Source of the DNA: Caribbeanibacter sp964518305
GTDB lineage: Bacteria; Gemmatimonadota; Gemmatimonadetes; Palauibacterales; Palauibacteraceae
Length of the DNA: 64,000 nt
Reading direction: 5' to 3'
NCBI GenBank assembly: GCA_964518305.1
Contig: CAZFDK010000009.1
Coordinates: 1-64,000 of the forward strand
Shown here piece by piece: positions 1 through 7,354 of this stretch. Position 1 is the stretch's first letter, and each line of letters opens with the position of its first letter. A program made the position numbers and the translations under genes. The notes below the pieces were generated by a model that saw only the letters and a program-made list of their open reading frames with translations, did no database searches and was not told the origin of the DNA.

Positions 1-2
1 TG

Positions 3-29
3 GAGTTCAGCGGCGAGGTCGGAAGCTGA
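3..29 (+). CDS. possible C-terminal tail of an upstream gene (partial)
   Basis: The first bases read in frame as EFSGEVGS followed by TGA. All eight codons are of the GC-ending or otherwise common type seen in neighbouring genes. This is only eight residues, so no function can be assigned, and it could be chance. Several GC-rich inverted repeats follow (36-153), consistent with the end of a transcription unit. Confidence 0.25.
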   Translation, partial: EFSGEVGS

Positions 30-117
30 CCCGACGCTGACGCGACCCGGGCCGGCATTCTGTCCGGGCCGGACGCGCCGAGCGACCCGGCGTCCGGGCA
101 TTCCGCCCGGCGCGAAG

Positions 118-153
118 CGCCCCCGATCGGCTCTCCGAGAGCTGGCGGGGGCG
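118..153. terminator. strong GC hairpin upstream of the YgfZ gene
   Basis: An 8-bp outer stem CGCCCCCG (118-125) pairs with CGGGGGCG (146-153). An inner CTCT/AGAG stem (131-134 with 138-141) closes a small loop. Only a short pyrimidine tract (TTCCTGTCTCT) follows, so it is either a weak terminator for whatever lies upstream or a leader hairpin of the next gene. The ribosome binding site of that gene (CGAGGA) lies about 15 bases before its ATG. Confidence 0.3.
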
Positions 154-181
154 TTCCTGTCTCTCGAGGACGGACGCAGCC

Positions 182-1300
182 ATGACCGACACGACATCGA
201 GCGAGAACGCGGCCCGCGAGCCGCTGCTGGAGCGTCTCCGCGCAGACGGCGCCCGGTTGGAGGAGGACGCCGCTACCCCCGTGGCCCGATCCTTCGGAGA
301 TCCGGAGGCGGAGTACGACGCCCTGACCGGGGCCGCCGCGGTGGTGGACGACACCAGTCGTGCGCTGATTCGGGTCACCGCGGGGCACAAGGAGGGGCGG
401 GCGCACGAGACCCTCTCCGGCCTTCTCACGAACCACTTCGAGACCGCACCAACGGACACCGCAGTCTACTCCTTCCTCCTCACCGCCAAGGGCGGACCCG
501 TGGCGGAGCTGCGGGCAATTCGACGCGAGACAGAGGACTGGCTCGACCTGCCCGCCCGGTGCGTCGAGGGAACGCTCGCTCACTTCGAGAAGTACCTTCC
601 CCCCCTTTTCGCGGACTACGAGGTGGACAGCTCGCTCGGTCGGCTGGGCCTGGTCGGCCCAAGGGCGGACGAGGTCCTCCGAGCCGTCGCGCCAGAGGTG
701 GAGCCCTCGGAGCTCGAGCCCCTCGAGGGGATCCCCGCAACGCTCGCCGCGACCGAGGTCCTGGTCCTCCGGCGAGACACCGTCGACGACCCCGGCGTCG
801 ACCTGTACGTCCCCCTGGACCGGGCCCCCGAGATCTGGGAGCGGCTGGCGGACGCCGCACGGGACGCGGACGGAGCTCCCGCCGGCCGCGCGGCCCGGGA
901 GATCCGTCGGGTGGAGCTCGGGATTCCCGTGTACGGCAGGGAGATCGACGAGGGGACGCTGCCGCAGGAGACGGGACAGACCGACCGAGCGGTCAGTTTC
1001 GAGGCGGGCTGCTACACCGGCCAGGAGGTGGTCGTGCGCATCGAGCATCGGGGCCAGGTGAACCGGCACCTCCGGGGCCTGACGTTCGGGGGGGACAGGG
1101 AGGAGCTCCCGGAGGCCGGGGCGGGCCTCTACGACGGCGAGCGGGAGCGGGGGACCGTGACCACCGCGGTACGCTCCCCGCGGCTCGGCCCCATCGCTCT
1201 GGGCTACGTCCGGCACGAGGTGGAGCCCGGCGGCCGCCTCTCCCTCGAGCCGGGGGGGGACCCCGCCTGCCGCGTCCGCGAGCTCCCCCTCGTGAGCTGA
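182..1300 (+). CDS. ygfZ: YgfZ/GcvT-family folate-binding protein
   Basis: A 372-aa member of the aminomethyltransferase (GcvT) fold. The YgfZ signature GCYTGQEVVVRIEHRGQ lies near residues 276-292; its Cys is the hallmark of the YgfZ branch, which in other bacteria helps make or maintain iron-sulfur proteins in a folate-dependent way. A true GcvT glycine-cleavage subunit lacks this motif, so this is not the missing T protein of the gcv genes at 31.8-35.9 kb. The ATG at 182 follows a CGAGGA element. It stands alone, 118 bases before the dehydrogenase operon and in the same direction. The family call is firm; the exact cellular target is inferred from homologues. Confidence 0.85.
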   Translation: MTDTTSSENAAREPLLERLRADGARLEEDAATPVARSFGDPEAEYDALTGAAAVVDDTSRALIRVTAGHKEGRAHETLSGLLTNHFETAPTDTAVYSFLLTAKGGPVAELRAIRRETEDWLDLPARCVEGTLAHFEKYLPPLFADYEVDSSLGRLGLVGPRADEVLRAVAPEVEPSELEPLEGIPATLAATEVLVLRRDTVDDPGVDLYVPLDRAPEIWERLADAARDADGAPAGRAAREIRRVELGIPVYGREIDEGTLPQETGQTDRAVSFEAGCYTGQEVVVRIEHRGQVNRHLRGLTFGGDREELPEAGAGLYDGERERGTVTTAVRSPRLGPIALGYVRHEVEPGGRLSLEPGGDPACRVRELPLVS

Positions 1301-1367
1301 CCCGCCGATATTCCCTTTGTGAAAAAGTAAATCGCACCGCTCTTCCGGGCCGATCGGCCCTGATCGG

Positions 1368-1409
1368 GGCGCGGTCGGGTTTGAAGTCCCCGACCGCGCC
1401 GGGTACCTT
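1368..1409 (+). promoter_or_regulatory. putative dehydrogenase-operon promoter with 12-bp inverted repeat
   Basis: GGCGCGGTCGGG (1368-1379) is the exact reverse complement of CCCGACCGCGCC (1389-1400), with a 9-base loop. A sigma-70-like TTGAAG (1381-1386), 17-base spacer and TACCTT (1404-1409) sit across the same stretch, so the -35 lies in the loop and the right arm fills the spacer. The GTG start of E1 alpha at 1419 is only 9 bases past the -10, implying a leaderless or nearly leaderless message. The repeat could be a repressor operator or simply a terminator of the preceding gene. A second palindrome, GGGCCGATCGGCCC, lies at 1347-1360. Confidence 0.4.
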
Positions 1410-1418
1410 GCCGGCGCC

Positions 1419-2489
1419 GTGTCTACCCTGACCGCCACGCAGCTTCGCCAGCTGTACCGGTACCTGTACCTGACCCGGGCGCTCGAGGAGCGCTTCGAGA
1501 ACCTCTTCAAGCAGGGGCAGATCGTCGGTGGCCTGTACCGCAGCCTGGGACAGGAAGCGACGGCCGTGGGCACGGCCTACGCCCTGGACGAGAACGACTG
1601 GGTCGCACCCTCGATCCGGGACCTGGGCGCCATCCTGGTTCGCGGCGTCGAGCCCCGTCTCATGCTCCGCCAGTACATGGCCCGGGACAACCCCATGACC
1701 GGAGGGCGAGACAACACGACCCACTTCGCGGTGCCGGATCTCGGCATCCTGGGCCCCATCAGTCCGCTGGGCACCCAGATCTCGGTGCTCAACGGCGTCG
1801 CGCTGACCTTCCGTATGCGCAGCGAGGACCGGGTGTGCCTCGCCTACCAGGGAGACGGGGCCAGCCGCACCGGCGCCCATCACGAGGGGATGAACTTCGC
1901 CGCCGTCCAGGACCTGCCCATGGTGGCCGTGCTCGAGCACAACCGCTGGGCTTTCTCCACGCCCAGCGACGAGGAGTCGGCCGTGGACGACTGGACCGAC
2001 CTGGCGGCGGCCTACGACGTCCCGGTGCAGGAGGTCGACGGCAACGACGTGCTCGAGGTCTACGACGCCACCCGCCGGGCCGTCGGACGGGCCCGGGACG
2101 GGGACGGGATGCAGCTCGTCGTCTCGGAGACCTATCGCATGCTCGGCCACGCCCAGCACGACGACCAGGGATACGTCGCCCCGGAGGAGCTGGAGGCGTG
2201 GCGGGAGCGGGATCCCCTCCATCGCTACGAGGTGTACCTGGAGGAGTCCGGTGTGGCCGGGGAGGATCGCCGGGCGGAGATCCGGCGGGACGTGGACGCG
2301 GAGCTGGACGAGGCCGTACAGGAGGCCCTGAACACGCCGCGGCCGGACCCGAGCGACGCCGGCTCCCGGGTGTGGGCGGACGAGCACGGCCCGCAGGTTC
2401 CCTGGACGCGCCGTGCGCCGGTGGGCTACGAGGACGCCCCGGGCGACGTCCCGCCGGTGGACCACGAGCCGGGAGGAGAGGAGACATGA
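1419..2489 (+). CDS. pdhA: pyruvate/2-oxoacid dehydrogenase E1 component, alpha subunit
   Basis: A 356-aa thiamin-diphosphate enzyme subunit. With E1 beta it decarboxylates a 2-oxoacid and acylates the lipoyl group of E2. The TPP-binding motif begins GDGASRTG near residue 145 and ends near residue 175 (VLEHN). The length and the separate alpha/beta arrangement match the pyruvate/branched-chain type (E1p/E1b) rather than the fused AceE type. The start is GTG with no convincing Shine-Dalgarno sequence. The stop overlaps the ATG of the beta gene (ATGA). The substrate cannot be fixed from sequence alone: pyruvate is likely, a branched-chain 2-oxoacid is possible. No E3 (lipoamide dehydrogenase) gene is present in the window. 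Confidence 0.9.
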   Translation: MSTLTATQLRQLYRYLYLTRALEERFENLFKQGQIVGGLYRSLGQEATAVGTAYALDENDWVAPSIRDLGAILVRGVEPRLMLRQYMARDNPMTGGRDNTTHFAVPDLGILGPISPLGTQISVLNGVALTFRMRSEDRVCLAYQGDGASRTGAHHEGMNFAAVQDLPMVAVLEHNRWAFSTPSDEESAVDDWTDLAAAYDVPVQEVDGNDVLEVYDATRRAVGRARDGDGMQLVVSETYRMLGHAQHDDQGYVAPEELEAWRERDPLHRYEVYLEESGVAGEDRRAEIRRDVDAELDEAVQEALNTPRPDPSDAGSRVWADEHGPQVPWTRRAPVGYEDAPGDVPPVDHEPGGEET

Positions 2490-3508
2490 GCGACGAGGGC
2501 GGGACCGTGAGCGCCGGGCCCGAGGAGGGTGAGCAGGTGACCTACCTGGAGGCCATCCGGCAGGCGCTCTGGGAGGAGATGAAGACCGACGACCGGGTCT
2601 TCATCCTGGGGGAGGACGTCGGCAACTACGGCGGCGCGTTCAAGATCACCGAGGGCTTCCTGGAGGAGTTCGGCGAAGACCGGGTCATCGACACCCCCAT
2701 CAGCGAGTCCGCCATCGTCGGGGCCGCCATCGGCGCCGCCCAGATGGGTTTCCGGCCGGTGGCGGAGATGCAGTTCATCGACTTCATCGCCCCGGCTTTC
2801 GACATGCTCGTCAACTTCGCCGCCAAGGTGCGCTACCGGACGGGGGAGGGGGCCGGGCTCGTGGTCCGCGGACCCTGCGGCGCCGGAGCGCGCTCCGGGC
2901 CCTTCCACTCCCAGAACGTCGAGTCGTACTTCGCCAACGTGGCGGGCCTCAAGATGGTGGCACCGGCCACGGTTCGGGACGCCGGGGGGCTCTTGCGCGC
3001 GGCGATCCGGGATCCCGACCCGGTGCTCTACTTCGAGCACAAGCATCTCTACCGCCGGATCAAAGCGGAGCTCCCGGCGGGAGAGGAGCTGGAGATACCG
3101 CTGGGCGAGGCACGGACCCACCGGGAGGGACGCGACCTGACGGTGATCACCTACGGGTCCATGGTCCACAAGGCCGCCGAGGCGGCCGACCGGCTTGAGG
3201 AGGAGGACGGCTGCGAGCTGGAGGTCCTCGACCTCCGCACCCTCCGCCCGCTGGACACCGCCGCCATGGTGGAGAGCGTGAAGCGCACGAACCGTGCCCT
3301 GGTGGCCCACGAGGCACCCGGGTTCGGCGGATTCGCCGGAGAGATCACCGCACAGCTCAACGAGGACGCGTTCGAGTGGCTGGACGCCCCGGTGCGGCGA
3401 GTGACGGCCATCGACACGCCGGTGCCCTACTCTCCTCCGCTCGAGGACTATCACCTGCCCCAGGTCGAGGACCTGGCGACCGCGGCCCGATGGTTGCTGT
3501 CCTACTGA
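2486..3508 (+). CDS. pdhB: pyruvate/2-oxoacid dehydrogenase E1 component, beta subunit
   Basis: A 340-aa partner of E1 alpha, with the transketolase pyrimidine-binding domain in the N-terminal half (GEDVGNYGGAF, DTPISESAIVG, EMQFIDFI) and the transketolase C-terminal domain from about residue 205 (VITYGSMVHKA, LRPLD). The Glu of the first motif activates TPP in the family. The chosen ATG at 2486 overlaps the alpha stop as ATGA and has a strong GGAGGAGAGGA ribosome site. Coding sequence also stays open upstream in this frame, but there it is only a shadow of the alpha gene. The two subunits are clearly translationally coupled. Confidence 0.92.
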   Translation: MSDEGGTVSAGPEEGEQVTYLEAIRQALWEEMKTDDRVFILGEDVGNYGGAFKITEGFLEEFGEDRVIDTPISESAIVGAAIGAAQMGFRPVAEMQFIDFIAPAFDMLVNFAAKVRYRTGEGAGLVVRGPCGAGARSGPFHSQNVESYFANVAGLKMVAPATVRDAGGLLRAAIRDPDPVLYFEHKHLYRRIKAELPAGEELEIPLGEARTHREGRDLTVITYGSMVHKAAEAADRLEEEDGCELEVLDLRTLRPLDTAAMVESVKRTNRALVAHEAPGFGGFAGEITAQLNEDAFEWLDAPVRRVTAIDTPVPYSPPLEDYHLPQVEDLATAARWLLSY

Positions 3509-3644
3509 CCCGGCGGCAGGAAATCACGCCGGCTCCGCGGCCTCCCGGGTAGGTCCGCCCGGCGCGGAGAGGAGCGGGGCCGCGACGCGGTCCCCGACAT
3601 CCCGCTCGGGCCCGAAGGCTCAGGAACATCCAAGGAAGACCACC

Positions 3645-5045
3645 ATGTCCAAAGTCGACGTCATCATGCCCCAGATGGGCGAGTCGATCGCCGAGGGGAC
3701 TCTCACAAAGTGGCTCAAGCAGCCGGGCGACGAGGTAGAGCGCGACGAGGACCTCTTCGAGATCTCCACGGACAAGGTCGACGCCGACATCCCCGCCCCG
3801 GAATCCGGGGTCCTGGACGAGATCCTGGTCGAGGAGGGGGAGACCGTGGAGGTGGACACGGTGGTCGCTCGCCTCGAGACCGAGGCCGCAGCCGCCGAGG
3901 CCGAGGCCGAGGAGCCGGAGCCGTCCGCCGGGGAAGAGGCCGCGGAAGAGCCGGCTGCCGCCGCCGAGGAGGAGGCTTCGGCTGAAGAGGAGGAGGCCCC
4001 CGAAGAGGCCGCGGCCCGCGAGGAGGAGCCCGAGGTGCTCTCCCGCGAAGAGCGGCTCCAGACGCGGTCCACCCCGCTGGTGCGGAAGATCGCCGCCGAG
4101 CATGACGTGGACATCGCCGAGGTCGAGGGCTCCGGCATCGCGGGCCGCGTGACCCGCGATGACATCATGTCCTACATCGAGGAGCGGGAAGAGATGCCGG
4201 CCCGGGAGGCCGCCGAGGAGGCCCCGGCCCGGGAGCCCGCCGCCGAGCCCGTGGAGCCCGTGGAGCCCGGCGAAATGCGGGTCCCGATCCACGGCGCCAC
4301 CCTCGACATCGACATCCCCGACGTGCCGATCCGGGAGGGGGACGAGGTCGAGGAGATGAGCCGCGGCCGGATCCGCACCATGGAGCACATGCTCATGTCG
4401 AAGCGGGTCTCGGCCCACGTCACCACGGTGACGGAGATCGACTTCGAGCGGGTGGTCCGAATCCGGGAGAAGCTGAAGCCCGAGTTCGCGGAGCGCGGCG
4501 TCAAACTCACCTACGGCCCCTTCATCATGAAAGCCGTGGTGGAGGCCCTGAAGGAGTATCCGCGGCTCAACGCCTCCGTCGACGGTACCCGGATCGTGAA
4601 GCACCGGGACATCAACCTGGGCATCGCCGTGGCCATCAACGAAGGGCAGGACCTGGTCGTCCCCGTCCTCAAGAACGCCGACCGTTTCAGCCTGATGGGC
4701 CTGGCCCAGGAGGCCAACGAGCTGGCCGAGAAGGCGCGGAACCGGGACCTGGACTTTGACGACATCCAGGGCGGCACCTTCACGATCACGAACGTCGGTG
4801 TCTTCGGAAATCTCTTCGGGACGCCGATCATCAACCAGCCGCAGGTGGCGATCCTCGGCACCGGGGTGATCGAGAAGCGGCCCATCGTGACCCAGGACGA
4901 CATGGGCAACGACACGGTCTCGATCCGGCACATGTCCTACTTCGGCATGAGCTACGACCACCGGATCGTGGACGGCGCCCTGGCCGCCTTCTTCCTGAAC
5001 AAAATCACCGACGTCATCGAGAACTTCCCGGAAGACGCGATTTGA
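3645..5045 (+). CDS. pdhC: 2-oxoacid dehydrogenase E2 (dihydrolipoyl acyltransferase)
   Basis: A 466-aa core acyltransferase. A single N-terminal lipoyl domain carries the modified Lys near residue 44 (STDKVDAD). A highly acidic Ala/Glu/Pro linker (about 80-130) follows, then the E3/E1-binding domain near 140-177 (STPLVRKIAAEHDVD). The catalytic CAT domain (about 210-466) has the HxxxDG active-site motif at HRIVDG near residue 439. It transfers the acyl group from the lipoyl arm to CoA. It follows E1 beta by 136 bases with its own AAGGAAG ribosome site. The E/A-rich linker fits the acidic proteome. Pyruvate as substrate is inferred from the E1 pair; a BkdB or SucB role is less likely. Confidence 0.88.
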   Translation: MSKVDVIMPQMGESIAEGTLTKWLKQPGDEVERDEDLFEISTDKVDADIPAPESGVLDEILVEEGETVEVDTVVARLETEAAAAEAEAEEPEPSAGEEAAEEPAAAAEEEASAEEEEAPEEAAAREEEPEVLSREERLQTRSTPLVRKIAAEHDVDIAEVEGSGIAGRVTRDDIMSYIEEREEMPAREAAEEAPAREPAAEPVEPVEPGEMRVPIHGATLDIDIPDVPIREGDEVEEMSRGRIRTMEHMLMSKRVSAHVTTVTEIDFERVVRIREKLKPEFAERGVKLTYGPFIMKAVVEALKEYPRLNASVDGTRIVKHRDINLGIAVAINEGQDLVVPVLKNADRFSLMGLAQEANELAEKARNRDLDFDDIQGGTFTITNVGVFGNLFGTPIINQPQVAILGTGVIEKRPIVTQDDMGNDTVSIRHMSYFGMSYDHRIVDGALAAFFLNKITDVIENFPEDAI

Positions 5046-5052
5046 CAGACTC

Positions 5053-5673
5053 GTGAGCGCCGAAGCCGACCACCCCGTCCTGGCCCTGAAGGAGTGGGCA
5101 GTCACCTGCGACGCTCTGGCGCGGGGAGAGCAGATTCTCCTGCTCCGGGCCGACCACCTGGAGACCGGCGGAACGGGACCGGCCTCCCTGCCGCGGGAAG
5201 CCTTCTGGCTCTATCCCACCCTGGAGGGGCAGTCCGCCTCCCGGGTGGCCGACCCCTACCGCGACCGCATGCGGGCCCTGAACGACCTGGACCGGGACGA
5301 CGGCCAGCTCCGGCTGCAGTACGCCGTCACCGCCGAGTACGTGGAGCGCATCGCCGACCGGGAACGGCTCATGGCCATGGACGGCCACCACACCCTAAAT
5401 CGCTCCGCCGTGGAGGACCTGCTGGGCGCCGGCGCCCCCGGGGGGCTCCTGTTCATGGTGCTCCGAACCTACCGCCGGCCGGCCGCCGTGGTGGTTGAGG
5501 AGACCGCGGAGATTCGGGACGCCGATGGGTGGGTCGAACTGCGCGGCGAACCGGAGGCCGCCATCGACCGGAGACGGGCGGAAGAGGAGATGTCGGCGGT
5601 GCTTTCCGACGGGCGCTTCCTGGAGCGGAAGGCCGAGCTCCTCCAGCTGTCGGGTTCGATGCAGGCCCGGTGA
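5053..5673 (+). CDS. DUF1802 family protein
   Basis: A 206-aa soluble protein starting at GTG, 7 bases after the E2 stop, so it is probably cotranscribed with the dehydrogenase genes. The N-terminus (ALKEWAVTCDALARGEQILLLR) and a later FWLYPTLEGQ segment are typical of DUF1802, a family of unknown function found in many bacteria. There is no signal peptide or membrane segment. No catalytic motif is evident and no function is proposed. Confidence 0.75.
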   Translation: MSAEADHPVLALKEWAVTCDALARGEQILLLRADHLETGGTGPASLPREAFWLYPTLEGQSASRVADPYRDRMRALNDLDRDDGQLRLQYAVTAEYVERIADRERLMAMDGHHTLNRSAVEDLLGAGAPGGLLFMVLRTYRRPAAVVVEETAEIRDADGWVELRGEPEAAIDRRRAEEEMSAVLSDGRFLERKAELLQLSGSMQAR

Positions 5674-5740
5674 CGGCGTTCGTGCGCCGGCCGGCCGCCA
5701 GCGGGCCACTCCAGGTTCGACTTCAGGCCCGGGTGCAGGT

Positions 5741-6196
5741 CTACAGGTAGCTCTCCAGGTTCTCGACCCGGACGCCGGCGACCCGCCGCAGCCCGGAACC
5801 GTCGGTCAGGAACAGATCCGCCCCTTCGGTGACCGCCGTGGCGATCTGGATCGACGGCGCGGCCCCGGTGCCCAGCCGGGCGCGGACTCGCGCCGCCTGA
5901 CCCGCCAGTGCCGGGGTGAGCGGAACCACCTCCAGCCCGCGGAGCCCGTCCAGGAGCTTCTCGGCCTCCCGAGCCGCCTCCGACTCGCCCCGGCGGTAGG
6001 GTTCGGTCAGGAGCTGATAGAGGCTCACTGAGGACGTCTGGGCGTCGGCGGCCCCCTCCCGTACGGAGGCGAAGACCAGTCGAGTCAGCTCCACCTCGGG
6101 CTCGCGTCCGAGCAGGTGGTATCCGATCACCCGCGCGTCCAGGTGCACGCGGCCCGCATCCTCGACCCGGGCCCTGAACTCGACGCTCCGACTCAT
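5741..6196 (-). CDS. PIN-domain protein, VapC-like, with altered active site
   Basis: A 151-aa PIN-fold protein forming a toxin-antitoxin-like pair with the AbrB-type gene just upstream; its ATG overlaps the antitoxin stop (ATGA) behind a GGAGG site. PIN toxins are Mg-dependent RNases that use four acidic residues. Here the first Asp is present (HLD, residue 20) and the TD of the last motif is kept (131-132). The position usually Glu in the second motif appears to be Gln61 (LYQLL), and the Asp of the DAIxLATA motif is Ser115 (SIQIATA). Nuclease activity is therefore doubtful. The remaining Glu65 might substitute. Confidence 0.75.
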   Translation of the reverse strand: MSRSVEFRARVEDAGRVHLDARVIGYHLLGREPEVELTRLVFASVREGAADAQTSSVSLYQLLTEPYRRGESEAAREAEKLLDGLRGLEVVPLTPALAGQAARVRARLGTGAAPSIQIATAVTEGADLFLTDGSGLRRVAGVRVENLESYL

Positions 6197-6411
6197 CCTC
6201 CGATCTCCCGCCAGGGCGCCTCCACGCCGACGCCGGCGTAGAGCCCCTCCAGCTCTGCCCCAACATCCCGGGGCTCCCGCTCCATCTCGATGACCCCGTC
6301 GTCCCGAACGCGGACCAGCAACCGCTCGCCGGAGCGCAGGTCCAGCGCCTCGCGGGCCTCCTTGGGCACCACGATCTGGTTCTTGCTGCTCATCTTGACC
6401 GACACGGTCAT
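6193..6411 (-). CDS. AbrB/SpoVT-type antitoxin
   Basis: A 72-aa swapped-hairpin DNA-binding protein. The N-terminal VKMSSKNQIVVPKEAREAL core is the classic AbrB/MazE-like fold (residues about 4-45), and the C-terminal tail presumably contacts the PIN partner. ATG at 6411 was chosen because GGGGAG lies 9 bases upstream; a GTG at 6447 would add 12 residues. Such antitoxins normally repress their own operon, and a promoter candidate lies just upstream. Confidence 0.8.
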   Translation of the reverse strand: MTVSVKMSSKNQIVVPKEAREALDLRSGERLLVRVRDDGVIEMEREPRDVGAELEGLYAGVGVEAPWREIGG

Positions 6412-6471
6412 CGGCGGCTCCCCTTTGCGGATACGCTTGGTGGACACGGCGCCGGGACCCCGGCCCGGCCC

Positions 6472-6500
6472 ACGATACGCTTTACGAGAACACCTTACAA
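6472..6500 (-). promoter_or_regulatory. putative promoter of the AbrB-PIN pair
   Basis: Read leftward: TTGTAA (6495-6500), 17-base spacer, TATCGT (6472-6477). The first base of transcription would lie about 55 bases before the chosen ATG. The segment is noticeably richer in A and T than its surroundings. Confidence 0.4.
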
Positions 6501-6717
6501 GCGGCCGGCCCGCGCCCCCACGTGGATTCCGTTCGCCTCCTCACAGGATGGAGGCCAGCGAGCCGCCCCGGGCCGCCAGGGCGGCGAGGCGGGCGGCGAA
6601 GAGGAGGAGACCCGGAAGCATCAGCTGAAGCCATAGGGAAAGCCATCGAGGACGCGCCCCGCTTTTCCCCGTTCCGGGGCACAGGGCGAGCCGGCATGCG
6701 GCCAGCGTGGAGACGGC

Positions 6718-6833
6718 TGTGGAAAACCGCCGCGGCCTCCATGGTCCCGCCCCGAAGCCACCGCCCCCGGGATGTGGAAAACGGCGCCTTCGGGAAGGCG
6801 CTACTCGGGGACACTGTGGAAGTCTGTGGAGAA
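6718..6833 (+). repeat. cluster of four DnaA-box-like sequences
   Basis: Boxes at 6718-6726 and 6773-6781 are identical (TGTGGAAAA). Boxes at 6815-6823 and 6825-6833 share TGTGGA and are one base apart. All point the same way. In DNA of about 70% GC such T/A-containing nonamers should be rare, so four within 116 bases is unlikely by chance. Function as a DnaA-binding site is inference. Confidence 0.5.
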
Positions 6834-6859
6834 CTCCGGCGCCCGAACCGAACGCTGCT

Positions 6860-7354
6860 TTACTCTTCTGCTTTCGAATTGACGCCGTTCGATTCGTCGG
6901 TCGTCGCGCCGGGGGTCGCCCCGGCCCCATCGCCGCCCGAGCCGGCGCTCTCGCGCATCGCCTCTGCCGGACCATCGCCCCCGTCCCCGGACATGTCCAG
7001 CTCGCCGTCGATGCGTCCGCCCTCCTCGAGCCGGACACTGGGGCTGTGGATGTCGCCCTCCACCAGACACCCCTCCTTCAGCTCCACCCGACTCTCGGCG
7101 TGGACCCTGCCACTGATGTGACCCGCGATGACGGCGTCCTGGGTGTACACACCCCCTTCGACCTCGCCCTCCTCCCCGACCACCACCGACTTTCCGGCCC
7201 TGATGGTACCCTGCACCCTGCCGTCCACCCGGAGGGACCCCTCGCAACGACAGTCGCCCTCCACCTCCATCCCGGCACCGACCACGGACACGACGTCCTT
7301 GCCTCCGTCGGAGCTGCTGTCGTTCCCGGCGCGATCCTGGTCGTCACCGAACAT
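6860..7354 (-). CDS. bactofilin family cytoskeletal protein
   Basis: A 164-aa protein with the right-handed beta-helix bactofilin core (about 20-125: repeated hydrophobic G-x-V steps such as SLRVDGRVQGTIRAGKSVVV) between disordered acidic or Gly-rich tails. Bactofilins polymerise without nucleotide and position envelope or chromosome-segregation machinery. The ATG at 7354 has an AAGGAGG site and lies inside the 3' end of the M23 peptidase gene (11-base overlap), so the two are coupled. It is the last gene of parA-parB-M23-bactofilin. Confidence 0.85.
   Translation of the reverse strand: MFGDDQDRAGNDSSSDGGKDVVSVVGAGMEVEGDCRCEGSLRVDGRVQGTIRAGKSVVVGEEGEVEGGVYTQDAVIAGHISGRVHAESRVELKEGCLVEGDIHSPSVRLEEGGRIDGELDMSGDGGDGPAEAMRESAGSGGDGAGATPGATTDESNGVNSKAEE

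Larger units (their letters stand above)
6412..6859. other. 448-base intergenic region, candidate replication-related site
   Basis: No gene is supported here. It holds the AbrB promoter at the left end and, at the right end, four TGTGGA boxes in the same orientation: TGTGGAAAA at 6718 and 6773, TGTGGAAGT at 6815 and TGTGGAGAA at 6825. The complement TTTTCCACA matches the loose DnaA-box consensus TTNTNCACA, and the same word occurs at 19884 between dnaA and dnaN. Reading frames in the middle (6480-6700) look like Arg/Pro-rich noise. Confidence 0.5.

Noticed and set aside
182..1300. Calling this gene gcvT (T protein of glycine cleavage).
   Set aside because: The GCYTGQE motif marks the YgfZ branch, and the gene is far from the gcv operon.
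3357..5105. 582-aa minus-strand frame opposite the E2 gene.
   Set aside because: Shadow of the lipoyl/E2 sequence, with no recognisable domain.
6480..6814. Short open frames on both strands in the intergenic block (for example 6522-7121 plus, 6482-6814 minus).
   Set aside because: Arg/Pro/Ser-rich, no ribosome sites, and they overlap the box cluster or the bactofilin gene.
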